This document shows positions 26,106 through 35,307 of a stretch of 64,000 nt of DNA, piece by piece. The translations under genes were made by a program, and so were the position numbers. Position 1 is the first letter of the stretch. Every line of letters begins with the position of its first letter. Where the stretch lies: positions 42,026 to 106,025 of the forward strand of contig CAYLLB010000015.1 of NCBI GenBank assembly GCA_964384215.1. The letters are read 5' to 3'. The notes beneath the pieces are model-generated. The model made no database searches. It worked only from the letters and a program-made list of their open reading frames with translations, and was not told where the DNA came from. The DNA is from JAJFUV01 sp964384215 (GTDB lineage Bacteria; Acidobacteriota; Terriglobia; Bryobacterales; Bryobacteraceae).

Positions 26106-27665
26106 ATGGAACGCCGCGAATTCCTGAAGACCACAGCGCTCGCGGTTGCTCCGCAGAGCAGCGAACGGCATAGTTGCGACGTATTCGTCTACGGCTCGAC
26201 CCCGGGTGGCATCGCGGCGGCCGTCGAGGCTGCGCGCCGCGGTTGCCGCGTGGTGCTGGCGTGCCCGAAAGCCCGTCCGGGCGGGATGGCAGCCAGTGGA
26301 CTCTCGACCACGGACGCCGTACGCCCGCACCTGTTCGGCGGGCTGGTGTCGGAGTTCATCGCCAAGGTGCTCGCGGAATATCGCAGCCTGCTTGAGCACG
26401 ACGAAGAGCAGCTCAAGCTGGTGCATGGTGGCTGGTATTACGAACCCTCAGTGGCCGAGTCGATCTTCCGCCGGTTGATCGAAGGCGAGCAGGACCGCCT
26501 GCGATGGCTCCCCGAATGCTGGCTGGAGCGCGCCGTGGTCCAGGGCCGCCGTATCCGCGAGGTTTACCTCACCGGCCGCAAGGGTATGCCACACGCAATC
26601 GCCGCGCGCACGTTCATCGACGGCACTTACGAAGGAGATCTGGCCGCCGCCGCGAAAGTCCCGTACCGCGTGGGGCGCGAGGGCCGCGAGGAGCACGGTG
26701 AACCGTTCGCCGGCATCCATTACATGAACTGGCGCACCGGCCGGCAGATCATGACGCCTGACACGGGGGAGCCATCACTCGCCATTCAAGCGTTCTGCGC
26801 GCGCTCGATTTTCACCGACGATCCCGCGCAGCGCGTGCCCATCGAAAAGCCCGACACATACGAGGAACACCTGCAGGACTATCTGCCTCTGCGCGCCGAT
26901 TTTTCGAGCGGGCGGGTGAAAAGCTGGGGATGGGGCACCCCGCTGCCTCGCCGCAAGTTTCAGGCGAACGGCAATATCGAAGCCCTCACCAGTCTGAACG
27001 TGCCCGGCGCGAGTTGGTCCTGGCCCGAAGCAGGACGCCGCCATCGTGAGCGCCTGGAGAAGTTCCACGTCGATCACGCCGCGGGCCTCATGTATTTCCT
27101 GCAAAACGATCCCGGCGTTCCGGATCACATACGGAACAAGATGTCCGTGATCGGACTGCACCGTCAGGAGTTCACGGACACCGGCCACTGGCCGTGGCAG
27201 ATTTACGTCCGGCAAGGACGCCGCATCGAAGGGCGCGCCATCGTCACCCAACATAACTTCACGGTGAACCCTAAGACCGGCCGCACGCCACGTGTCGACT
27301 CGCCCATTGCCATCGGAGAGCATTCCTTCGACGTGCACCCGTGCCACGACCGCCGCTACGTCGTGGACGGCTTCATGGAAGGTGTCCTGTGGTACCCGAA
27401 GAAAGCCTTCGGCCCCGCTCAGCCGGGCCAGATTCCGTACGGTGCCATGCTGCCGAAAAACGTGGACAACCTGCTTGCTCCAGTGCCGATGTCTTCCACG
27501 CACGTCGCCATGTCGGTGCTGCGCATGGAGCCGGTGTGGATGACCACCGGGCAGATCGCAGGCTTGGCCGCCGCTCGGGCGCAGGAGCAGAACTTGGACG
27601 TCGCATCTATCGACCCCAACCCGCTGCCTGCCATCCTGAAGATCCGGATCGATCCGTACCCGTGA
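26106..27665 (+). CDS. Tat-exported FAD-dependent oxidoreductase
   Basis: 519 residues. The N-terminal MERREFLKTTALAVAP contains a Tat twin-arginine motif. The FAD-binding motif is VYGSTPGGIAAAVEAARRG, followed by KARPGGMAASGLSTTD, which is typical of the FAD_oxidored/xanthan-lyase-associated family. Near the end, MLPKNVDNLLAPVPMSSTHVA and GQIAGLAAARA are the usual second FAD-contact blocks of this family. It likely oxidises a sugar or another hydroxylated substrate outside the cytoplasm. The gene starts 6 bases from the divergent UvrC-like gene; its stop is 9 bases from the convergent thioredoxin-NHL gene. Confidence 0.82.
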   Translation: MERREFLKTTALAVAPQSSERHSCDVFVYGSTPGGIAAAVEAARRGCRVVLACPKARPGGMAASGLSTTDAVRPHLFGGLVSEFIAKVLAEYRSLLEHDEEQLKLVHGGWYYEPSVAESIFRRLIEGEQDRLRWLPECWLERAVVQGRRIREVYLTGRKGMPHAIAARTFIDGTYEGDLAAAAKVPYRVGREGREEHGEPFAGIHYMNWRTGRQIMTPDTGEPSLAIQAFCARSIFTDDPAQRVPIEKPDTYEEHLQDYLPLRADFSSGRVKSWGWGTPLPRRKFQANGNIEALTSLNVPGASWSWPEAGRRHRERLEKFHVDHAAGLMYFLQNDPGVPDHIRNKMSVIGLHRQEFTDTGHWPWQIYVRQGRRIEGRAIVTQHNFTVNPKTGRTPRVDSPIAIGEHSFDVHPCHDRRYVVDGFMEGVLWYPKKAFGPAQPGQIPYGAMLPKNVDNLLAPVPMSSTHVAMSVLRMEPVWMTTGQIAGLAAARAQEQNLDVASIDPNPLPAILKIRIDPYP

Positions 27666-27674
27666 AGATCGAAC

Positions 27675-29657
27675 TCACAGTTTTGGGATCTTGACCGGTA
27701 CCGTCACTGAAAGAGCCTCCGAGCCGCCATTACCTACTTCCACAGGCACGCGCAGGCGTACTGGATCAACGAAGCACGCCGACGAGGCGAGCGTGCAGTA
27801 GTACGTAATCGAATCCACAATCAGTTCGCCCGAGCCGGGCGCGGTGTTCAACCCCACCTCGACCGGGAACTCCAGTTTCTTGGGGACCTCGGAGCGGAAG
27901 CCAATCACCTTCGCGTCGCTCGCGCTCCACTTCAAATATTGAGGCGCATCGGCCGCGAATTTGTATCCTGCCGGAAGCGCAACCGACACCCTCAGCTTTG
28001 CGCGGCCGGCACGCAGGTGCTGCGGAGCAAGGACGATCTCGCGCCCGTGAAAGTGCCTTTCGGTGGTGGGAGCGAGTTTCTCGATCCCGGTGAACTCAAG
28101 CGGGCTAACGCGCGCCGTGATTCGATCGATCACCCTCACCTGGTGGTTGTTCGTGTCGGCCACGTAGATCCTGTCGCCAAGCACGGCAAGTCCGCCGGGT
28201 TCGTTGAACGAGGCTGACCGCAGCGGGCCATCCGCCATACCCGGTTTACCGGTCCCGGCGTAACTCGTGCTGGTGCCACGGACAAGGTCCACGATCTTGA
28301 TCTTGGAATTGTAAGTATCCGCCACGTACAACAAACCGTCGTGATAGGCGACGCCCAGCGGATGCTGAAGGCGGGCGCGTCCGCGGCTGCCGTCACGGTC
28401 CCCGAACTCAAACAAGTCTTCCCCAATGATAGTCGTGACCTTGCCGCCCGGATCGAGGTCCGCTGTGCGGACGGAGCTTGACTCGCTGTCGGCGAAGTAC
28501 AACTTGCGACCATCCGTGGTGATGCCGCTCGGCTGCGCCAGCGCGGCTTCGAGCAGTGGACCGTCCGCCCGCGCTTCCCTGCCCGAGCCCGCGTAGGGGC
28601 GCGCATCCCAACTGGCCGTGTCTGCCACCCAAATCTGATGAAAGCCTGCCATGGCGATGTAAATCTTGCCCGCGTGATATGCGACGTCCCAGGGCGAACT
28701 GATGTCCACCGCGCGGCTGCGCCCCGCCACGTTGAAGCGAGTCGCCTGGCGGCCGGTCCCGAGAACGGTTGAGACCTGGCGTGTCCGCAAGTTGGCCGCG
28801 CGGATGGCGTGGTTCTCCGTGTCGGCGATATATAGCACGTCGCCCACCAACACCGTGCCCTGCGGTTGATTGAAGGAAACCGCTTCGAAGGAACCGTCCT
28901 CGAAACCCTGCTCACCGCTTCCAATCACGTCCTGTATGACTCCGGACGGGGACGAGAGAACGACGCGGTGATGGTTGGAATCCGTCACAAAGAGAAGCTG
29001 CCGCTCCGGGTCGGCCGAAATCTTGCCGGGATAGCTCAGCAGCATATCGGCGCGGCCGGTTTTCTCGAGCGCCAGGGCGAGTGGGCTTCGGTTCAGTTCG
29101 CCCCGGGCCTCGAAATATGGAATCGCCTGCGCGAGCAGTTTGTCGAAAGGTTCGAAAATCCCTTCACCTGAGAACTTCGCGAGGATTTTGCCCTTGGGGT
29201 TGATCAGCACCAGGGTCGGCCAGGCATTCGCCCCATAACTGCGCCACACCTCGAAGTCGCGGTCGTTCACCACGGGGTGTTGGAGGCCATAGCGAAGAAT
29301 GGCCTGGCGGATCTGCGCAGTGTCCTTCTCGTTGGTAAACTTCGCCGAATGCACACCGATCACCACCAGTTCTTCCGGATATTTCGCCTCCAGCCGCTTG
29401 AGATCCGGAATGATGTGCATACAGTTGATGCAGCAGAAGGTCCAGAAGTCCAGCAGAACGAACTTGCCGCGAAAGTCCTTTAGGGAGAGTTTGCGATCGG
29501 TGTTGAGCCAATCGAGGGATGCCGGAAAGTCCGGGGCGGTGATCGAGCCTTCCAGCGCCGGAACGCTCCTGTTTTCTGCCCGCCCTCCTTTGCAGGAGAC
29601 GGATGTCAAAAGCGTCGCCAAAATAAGCCCAGAACTGAAAACTGGCCAGCGCGGCAT
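27675..29657 (-). CDS. NHLRC2-like thioredoxin / NHL-repeat protein
   Basis: 660 residues. The N-terminus ATLLTSVSCKGG is lipoprotein-like with a poor lipobox, so it is probably anchored or exported. Residues about 40-190 form a thioredoxin-like domain with the motif LLDFWTFCCINCMH (Cys76-x-x-Cys79, with an extra Cys75), exactly the arrangement of NHLRC2 proteins. Residues about 200-490 form an NHL propeller (repeated DxLYxADTxNHxIRxxxL; for example YIADTENHAIRAANLRT). The C-terminal 130 residues resemble a beta-sandwich with two conserved cysteines (TYYCTLASSACFVD), like the DsbD N-terminal-type domain. A thiol-disulfide role is plausible; the substrate is unknown. Confidence 0.82.
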   Translation of the reverse strand: MPRWPVFSSGLILATLLTSVSCKGGRAENRSVPALEGSITAPDFPASLDWLNTDRKLSLKDFRGKFVLLDFWTFCCINCMHIIPDLKRLEAKYPEELVVIGVHSAKFTNEKDTAQIRQAILRYGLQHPVVNDRDFEVWRSYGANAWPTLVLINPKGKILAKFSGEGIFEPFDKLLAQAIPYFEARGELNRSPLALALEKTGRADMLLSYPGKISADPERQLLFVTDSNHHRVVLSSPSGVIQDVIGSGEQGFEDGSFEAVSFNQPQGTVLVGDVLYIADTENHAIRAANLRTRQVSTVLGTGRQATRFNVAGRSRAVDISSPWDVAYHAGKIYIAMAGFHQIWVADTASWDARPYAGSGREARADGPLLEAALAQPSGITTDGRKLYFADSESSSVRTADLDPGGKVTTIIGEDLFEFGDRDGSRGRARLQHPLGVAYHDGLLYVADTYNSKIKIVDLVRGTSTSYAGTGKPGMADGPLRSASFNEPGGLAVLGDRIYVADTNNHQVRVIDRITARVSPLEFTGIEKLAPTTERHFHGREIVLAPQHLRAGRAKLRVSVALPAGYKFAADAPQYLKWSASDAKVIGFRSEVPKKLEFPVEVGLNTAPGSGELIVDSITYYCTLASSACFVDPVRLRVPVEVGNGGSEALSVTVPVKIPKL

Positions 29658-29713
29658 GGTGAAGTTGGTGGTCTGCCCTTGTAATTGGATGCGCGAGGCC
29701 GGCTCTCAGTTGC

Positions 29714-32290
29714 CTAACGAACGGTTTTGGGCGTCGCGCCCTCGCCGCCTGGCCCGGGCGCGCCCTCGATGGCGTGCACCCTAGCCTCCCGGCCGCCCCT
29801 GCCCAGGAAGGCAAAGTCGAAGAAGCCGGTGCGCGGTTGGATGCCGTCGAAAACCAGATCCACGGCGCGTTGCGCGCCTCCGGCCGTGGCAAACACATCG
29901 AAGCCCTCCACAACACGCCGCCCGTTGATGAAAATGGTGATGCCGCGCTGGCCGGTGCCATCACACTGTGCCTCGGCGAACTTCAGCCGCGCGTGATACG
30001 TGCCGGGTCCCACCGTCACGTTCACCGTGAAATCCTTCCAGTGCGCTCCGTAACGGTAGAGTTCCGGATCCGGCGTGTTCCTGACGTCCACAGTTTGGCG
30101 CATGGTCCACCACGTTTTCGCCACACTGTCCGTGAGAGCGCCGGTGAGCGCGACGAACTCAGTCGCGGGCCGCCACAGGTTGCCCACAGAGTCCTTGTAG
30201 TCGCTCCGTTCGGTGTAGCCGAAGATCATCCGCTGCGCCCCCGTGGGCCCGCCGCCTTCGCCGTATCCGGCGTCGCCGTTTGCATCGGAATACTGAATGG
30301 CGGTGATGGTGACATCGCTGCCGGCCGGAGGCGGGACATTGGTGCGACGCGGAGCCAGCCGCAGCGTGTGCGGGCCGTTGTCCAGTCCATTGCGGTAGTA
30401 CACTACCTGCCGCTCCAGCGCGATGGGACTGTACAAGTTCACCGGTACCAACTGTTTTATGTCGTCCAGGAAGACGTCCGCCGAGCCGCCGCGCGGCCCC
30501 ACATTGGCGATCAGGCGGACCTGGTTGCCGGTGAACCGTACGGTGGCGCCGTCACCCGAAACGCTCCGCTTCCAGGCGACCTCCTGCTGGGGATCGGCCC
30601 CCCGCAACTCCACCTCGGTCGCGCCATCGCGACGTATGGTTACGATGGTGTCTCCGTTGGCGAGCGAACGCACCGTGTAAGCGCTAGCCGCGAGCGGCTT
30701 CCCATTCGCGGTAATGGAAGTAGGCGCAAACGCCAGTCGCAAGACGTCCACCGTACCCGCGGGAGCATCGAACGTGGAAAAGCGCACCACGCCTTTGCCG
30801 TACGTTACGCGCTTGACCACGGCGCTCGACCGCACGATGTGGTTCTCGCGGTTCGCGCCGAACACTTCCGGCAGCCAGCCGATGGTACGGATCACATGCT
30901 TCAGCGCCATGGGGTGCGCGATCTTGAACCAGCTGCGGTTTACGAAAGCGCCGCCATCAATCAAGTCGAAGCTCTGTCCGTTGGGCAACGGATCGTAAGT
31001 GGCCAGCATCTGCGAACGTCGTCCGATCTCGCGCGCCCACTCGCTATCGGCTTCAACGCCGTAACGCGCAAATACCGGCGCCAGTTCCATCGTGCCGTAC
31101 CACAGCGACCGGTCGCAGCAGCCGGAGGACTCCGGATAAGCCCAGGCACCATGGAAAACGTCGCCCCGCGAGGCCGGACTCACCGAAGTGTGGTTCAAGA
31201 AGAGCGACAGCACGTTGCGCGCGTCCTGGCGCCAGTTGGGAAACGCATCCTTGTTGTCGAGCATGTAATTGACGACGTAGTCGGTGACGTTTTCGGCCTG
31301 CACGGGATCTTCCCAATCCCAGTAGTTACGGCCCCACACATCGTCAATCGTCCACTGGGGCAGGAGCACTTCACGCAAATAAGCGCGGCCTTCGTCCCGC
31401 GCCTTGACGATCTCGGAGTTCGCACCGGTATACCCCACCCGGATCAACTCGTCGAAGAACGCTAGCAGAAACACCACGCCGCCGGTCTGCTTCCCGTTCA
31501 TGCCGTTGCCCGAGGCGTTGTTGGCGTAACGTCCCCAAGAGGCACGGCCCGGGGTGCGGTCGCGGTTGGCCGCCATCAGGTCCGCCCAGCGTTTGGCGGC
31601 ATCCAGCCAGCGGGTGTTGCCGGTCACCTGGTAAGCCCGTACCAGTTCGATGCCGAACTCGGCGACGATGTCGAGCTGGATCTTACCCTGCCCTTTCGCC
31701 AGTTCGTCGCTCGGTCCAAGCGCGCAGTTCTTGTATGGCACTCCCAGCGTCGGCACGCTGATGAACATGCGGGGCCAGCCGTGATCGGAAGGCGTCTGGC
31801 AGGAACCGAGGACGTAATCGGCGAGCGCGTGAATGGGCGCAAGCCCGGCGGGGTCGCCGGTGTAACGGTAATAGTCCAATAGGCTGGATATGATGTAGGC
31901 GGCCCGCTGGCCGAGATCGCCGTTGTCCCAATTGCGGAGAGGCGGCACCGTGATACGGCCTTCGTCGTCGATCCGCCATGTCCCGTTGTAAACGTACTCG
32001 GGCGCCGCCACTGCGGCCTTATCCCCTGTGATCCACGGATAGCGTTTCAACGTTTCGGCGGCGATTCGGACGCGGTAATCGAGTTGCCCATTCTGCCCCT
32101 TGTACCAGGGAGCGATCACACCATGGCGATCGGTTTCCGGAGCATGGGCGAAATAGAAGCGCAGCGTTGTGGCTCCGAAGGCTGGGGTGGCCGGAACTGC
32201 CGTCCAGAGAAGAACCAGCAGGACGGCTGAAATTGTAAGCGGCTTCCTGTGCAGCAACGACTTGAGTCGGGCTTTCATCTGTCGTATCAT
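29714..32290 (-). CDS. Exported (alpha/alpha)6 glycosidase-like protein with C-terminal malectin domain
   Basis: 858 residues with a long signal (KPLTISAVLLVLLWTAVPATPAFG contains the hydrophobic core). Residues about 45-480 are helical with aromatic-rich motifs (YYRYTGDPAGLAPIHALADY, NYWDWEDPVQAENVTDYVV, AWAYPESSGCC), fitting a six-hairpin toroid as in glycoside hydrolases and polysaccharide lyases. Residues about 500-680 are beta-rich. The last 110 residues have the malectin pattern FTVNVTVGPGTYHARLKFAE ... GITIFINGRRVVEGFDVF, a carbohydrate-binding domain. The exact enzyme family is not recognised. It lies 56 bases upstream of the NHLRC2-like gene on the same strand and is divergent from the aminotransferase gene. 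Confidence 0.7.
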   Translation of the reverse strand: MIRQMKARLKSLLHRKPLTISAVLLVLLWTAVPATPAFGATTLRFYFAHAPETDRHGVIAPWYKGQNGQLDYRVRIAAETLKRYPWITGDKAAVAAPEYVYNGTWRIDDEGRITVPPLRNWDNGDLGQRAAYIISSLLDYYRYTGDPAGLAPIHALADYVLGSCQTPSDHGWPRMFISVPTLGVPYKNCALGPSDELAKGQGKIQLDIVAEFGIELVRAYQVTGNTRWLDAAKRWADLMAANRDRTPGRASWGRYANNASGNGMNGKQTGGVVFLLAFFDELIRVGYTGANSEIVKARDEGRAYLREVLLPQWTIDDVWGRNYWDWEDPVQAENVTDYVVNYMLDNKDAFPNWRQDARNVLSLFLNHTSVSPASRGDVFHGAWAYPESSGCCDRSLWYGTMELAPVFARYGVEADSEWAREIGRRSQMLATYDPLPNGQSFDLIDGGAFVNRSWFKIAHPMALKHVIRTIGWLPEVFGANRENHIVRSSAVVKRVTYGKGVVRFSTFDAPAGTVDVLRLAFAPTSITANGKPLAASAYTVRSLANGDTIVTIRRDGATEVELRGADPQQEVAWKRSVSGDGATVRFTGNQVRLIANVGPRGGSADVFLDDIKQLVPVNLYSPIALERQVVYYRNGLDNGPHTLRLAPRRTNVPPPAGSDVTITAIQYSDANGDAGYGEGGGPTGAQRMIFGYTERSDYKDSVGNLWRPATEFVALTGALTDSVAKTWWTMRQTVDVRNTPDPELYRYGAHWKDFTVNVTVGPGTYHARLKFAEAQCDGTGQRGITIFINGRRVVEGFDVFATAGGAQRAVDLVFDGIQPRTGFFDFAFLGRGGREARVHAIEGAPGPGGEGATPKTVR

Positions 32291-32446
32291 GACAGAAATA
32301 CCAAATGTTGGACGATAGAGCGGAGGCGGACGTGTAACTGGGGACCTCCGTGTCCTGAACGGGAGTCCGGCAACAGCGATCTATAGGTCCAGGCCGGAAC
32401 AAAGCAATCAAACAATTCTTTTATCGTGAGAGGAAACTGGTAGCGG
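32291..32446. other. Divergent intergenic region without a gene
   Basis: 156 bases between divergent starts. It contains an inverted repeat CGGAGG (32321-32326) / CCTCCG (32345-32350) and a shorter GGAC/GTCC stem nearby. The stretch before the aminotransferase ATG is AT-richer (around 32405-32430). No convincing -35/-10 pair was found, and no small ORF with a ribosome site. It must hold the promoters for both flanking genes. Confidence 0.5.
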
Positions 32447-33664
32447 ATGAGTATAAGCCAACTTGCAAGATCAATTAAGGAATCCGCCACCCTGAAGCTG
32501 AATGAAACCGCAGCAATCCTCAGGGACAAAGGCGAGCCAGTCATTCACCTTGGCGGCGGCGAGCCTAAGGGCAGAGCGCCGATCGACGCCATAACTACCG
32601 CAAGCTCGATGATGGTCACCGGCGAGGTGCGGTACTCCCCGGCCGACGGCATTCCTTCGCTCAAGAAGGCGATCATCCGGTATACCGAAGAGTGTTACAA
32701 CCGGGTGGTCACCCCGGCGAATGTAATCGCTTCCAGCGGCGCCAAACAGTCCATCATGGTGGCGCTGCAGACGTTGTTGGAGCCGAAAGATGAGGTCATT
32801 TTCGCGGCGCCCTATTGGGTCAGCTACCCGGAAATGGTCAAACTCGCCGGCGGCGTCCCCGTGGTGGTGACACCCGAAGACGGCACCTTCCAGCCTACGA
32901 TCGAGGAGTTCGCCGCCCTGGTCGGCTCCTACACGAAAGCGATCATCATAAACAGCCCCAATAACCCCAGCGGGGTGATGTATAAGAAGGACTTTATCGC
33001 CGAATTAGTGCAGTTCTGCGAGAAGAAGGGCATCTACCTGATCATGGACGACACCTACAACCGGCTGGTGTTCGACGGACAGGCGCCCATCAACTGCTAC
33101 GAATTCGCGAAGGACTTCAGCGAGCACTCCAAGCTCATCGTCATCAACTGCGTTTCGAAGATGTACGCCATGACGGGATTCCGCATCGGCTGGACGGTGG
33201 CCGCCAAGGAGATCGTCCAGGCGATGACCAACATCCAGTCGCAGCAGACTTCTGGCCCGGCCACGCCTTCTCAATGGGCTGCCGTGGGCGCGCTCACCGG
33301 CGTGCAAAGCTCCATCGACGGCTTGCGCATGACGCTTGAGAACGCCCGGAACGTCATGCTCGCCCGGCTGAACATGATTCCAGGCGTGAAGGTCGTAAAA
33401 CCAAACGGCACGTTCTATTGCTTCCCGGACTTCTCCGCTTACGAGAAGGATTCCGGCAAGTTGTGCCAGATGCTGCTCGACAAGGTTCGCGTGGTTACGG
33501 TCCCCGGCAAGGAATTCGGCATGGACGGCCACCTGCGCCTGAGCTACTGCGGAACCCTCAAGGAGATCAAGGAAGGTATTGAACGCATCCAGTGGGCCAT
33601 CGACCCCAATTCGCCGAATGAACTCTACCTGGGTGACCGGAAGCTGGTGAGGGACTGGGCATGA
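32447..33664 (+). CDS. Class I PLP aminotransferase (aspartate-aminotransferase-like)
   Basis: 405 residues, cytoplasmic. Typical fold-type I features: substrate-arm GGGEPKGRAP, ASSGAKQSIMVALQTLL for phosphate and cofactor contacts, INSPNNPSGVMY, IMDDTYNRLVF (Asp and Tyr that contact PLP), and the Schiff-base lysine Lys238 in CVSKMYAMTGFRIGW. The length matches aspartate and aromatic aminotransferases. Its stop overlaps the ATG of the PEP carboxykinase gene by 4 bases (ATGA), so the two are translationally coupled. If it is an aspartate aminotransferase, it makes oxaloacetate for the next enzyme, giving a short gluconeogenic path from aspartate. The specificity itself cannot be read from sequence. 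Confidence 0.88.
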   Translation: MSISQLARSIKESATLKLNETAAILRDKGEPVIHLGGGEPKGRAPIDAITTASSMMVTGEVRYSPADGIPSLKKAIIRYTEECYNRVVTPANVIASSGAKQSIMVALQTLLEPKDEVIFAAPYWVSYPEMVKLAGGVPVVVTPEDGTFQPTIEEFAALVGSYTKAIIINSPNNPSGVMYKKDFIAELVQFCEKKGIYLIMDDTYNRLVFDGQAPINCYEFAKDFSEHSKLIVINCVSKMYAMTGFRIGWTVAAKEIVQAMTNIQSQQTSGPATPSQWAAVGALTGVQSSIDGLRMTLENARNVMLARLNMIPGVKVVKPNGTFYCFPDFSAYEKDSGKLCQMLLDKVRVVTVPGKEFGMDGHLRLSYCGTLKEIKEGIERIQWAIDPNSPNELYLGDRKLVRDWA

Positions 33665-35307
33665 ACATTTACCTCGACATCAGCTCGCCTGCGGCTAAAC
33701 TGGCGCTCGAAAACGCCAGCGATTACGGTCTGCACAACCACGGCCTCAATCGCATCCGCCGCGCATACTGGAACCTGACGAGCGCTGCTCTGTACGAGGA
33801 GGCCATCCATCGTTCCGAAGGCAACATCGGCCATCTCGGTCCGCTGGTCGTCAATACCGGCAAGCACCGGGGCCGCTCCGCCGCCGACAAGTTCATCGTC
33901 CAGGAAGGCGCCACCGAGAACAAGGTCTGGTGGGGGGAGTACAACCGGCCCTTCAGCCCGGAGAAGTTCAGCACCCTGCTGGCGCGTCTGACCGGCTATC
34001 TGCAAGGCCGTGACGTCTTCGTGCAGGATCTGTTCGCCGGGGCGGACCCCGAGTACTGCCTCCCGGTCCGCATCATTACCGAGATGGCCTGGCACAGCCT
34101 CTTCGTGCGTAATATGCTGCTCAAGCCCAAAGGCCGCGACGCCATGAAGAAGCATGTTCCCGAGTTCACCATCATCGACGTGCCCAGCTTCCAGGCCAGC
34201 CCCGTCATCGATAGCACACGGACCGAAACGTTTATCATCGCCAACTTCGCCGAGCGGTTGGCCATCATCGGCGGCAGCGCTTACGGCGGCGAGATCAAGA
34301 AGACAGTTTTTACGGTGCTTAACTTCCTGTTGCCGTTCGATGGCGTCATGCCCATGCATTGCTCGGCGAACGTCGGCGACGACGGTGACACGGCTCTTTT
34401 CTTCGGACTCTCCGGCACGGGCAAAACCACGCTTTCGGCGGACCCGAGCCGGCGCCTCATCGGCGACGATGAGCACGGCTGGAGCGATAACGGGATCTTC
34501 AACTTCGAGGACGGCTGCTACGCTAAGGTGATCCGCCTGTCGCCAGAAGCCGAGCCGCAGATTTACGCAACGACCCAGCGCTTCGGAACCATCCTGGAAA
34601 ACGTCGTGATGGACCCTTCCTCGCGCTGCCTCGATCTGGACGACTGCATCCTCACTGAAAACACGCGCGCCTGCTATCCGCTGTCCTACATCGAAAACTC
34701 GGTGCCGGAAAAGATGGCGGGGCATCCCAAAAACATCATCTTCCTGACCTGCGATGCCAGCGGCACCATGCCGCCCATCGCGCGTCTCAGCATCGACCAG
34801 GCGATTTACCACTTCATTTCCGGCTACACCAGCAAGCTGGCCGGCACCGAGATCGGCCTGGGTATCGAACCTGAAATCACTTTCTCCACCTGCTTCGGTG
34901 CGCCCTTCATGGTGCATTACCCGCACGCTTACGCCTCTCTGCTCAAGAGCAAGATCCTCAAGTACGGGGTGAAGTGCTGGCTGGTCAACACCGGCTGGAC
35001 CGGCGGCCCGTTCGGCGTCGGCAAGCGCATCAGCATCCGGCATACGCGAACCCTGCTCAACAATGCGCTGAGCGGAAAGTTGAACAAGGTCGAGTACCGC
35101 AAGGACAAAATCTTCGGTTTCGATGTGCCGCTCTCGTGCGACGGCGTGCCGTCGGCGATTCTTGAGCCGGCCAACACCTGGGGGAGTCCCGAGGAGTACT
35201 GGCGCAAGTACGACGCTCTGGCAGCGCGCTTTATCGAGAACTTTAAGTTATTCTCGGAAGGATGCGCACCCGAGATCCTCGAAGCCGGCCCACAGCGCCG
35301 CAAGTAA
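33661..35307 (+). CDS. pckA: Phosphoenolpyruvate carboxykinase (ATP)
   Basis: 548 residues, the normal length for ATP-dependent PEP carboxykinase, which converts oxaloacetate + ATP to PEP + CO2 in gluconeogenesis. Visible motifs in order: NTGKHRGRSAADKFI (substrate site; family consensus has TGRSPxDKF), MHCSANVG, the Walker-A-like kinase loop GLSGTGKTTLSADP near residue 250, and the metal/ATP block IGDDEHGWSDNGIFNFEDGC, all without gaps. Also NTGWTGGPFGVGKRISI near 440. It starts inside the end of the aminotransferase gene (4-base overlap). The downstream GH32-like gene starts 46 bases before its stop. Confidence 0.95.
   Translation: MNIYLDISSPAAKLALENASDYGLHNHGLNRIRRAYWNLTSAALYEEAIHRSEGNIGHLGPLVVNTGKHRGRSAADKFIVQEGATENKVWWGEYNRPFSPEKFSTLLARLTGYLQGRDVFVQDLFAGADPEYCLPVRIITEMAWHSLFVRNMLLKPKGRDAMKKHVPEFTIIDVPSFQASPVIDSTRTETFIIANFAERLAIIGGSAYGGEIKKTVFTVLNFLLPFDGVMPMHCSANVGDDGDTALFFGLSGTGKTTLSADPSRRLIGDDEHGWSDNGIFNFEDGCYAKVIRLSPEAEPQIYATTQRFGTILENVVMDPSSRCLDLDDCILTENTRACYPLSYIENSVPEKMAGHPKNIIFLTCDASGTMPPIARLSIDQAIYHFISGYTSKLAGTEIGLGIEPEITFSTCFGAPFMVHYPHAYASLLKSKILKYGVKCWLVNTGWTGGPFGVGKRISIRHTRTLLNNALSGKLNKVEYRKDKIFGFDVPLSCDGVPSAILEPANTWGSPEEYWRKYDALAARFIENFKLFSEGCAPEILEAGPQRRK

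Noticed and set aside
29774..31465. Long plus-strand ORF of 563 codons
   Set aside because: Antisense to the malectin-tailed gene, which has a signal peptide and coherent domains.
32321..32350. CGGAGG/CCTCCG inverted repeat as a terminator
   Set aside because: No run of T follows, and it lies between two divergent starts, where no transcript ends.
33625..35043. Long minus-strand ORF of 472 codons
   Set aside because: Antisense to pckA, whose motifs are beyond doubt.
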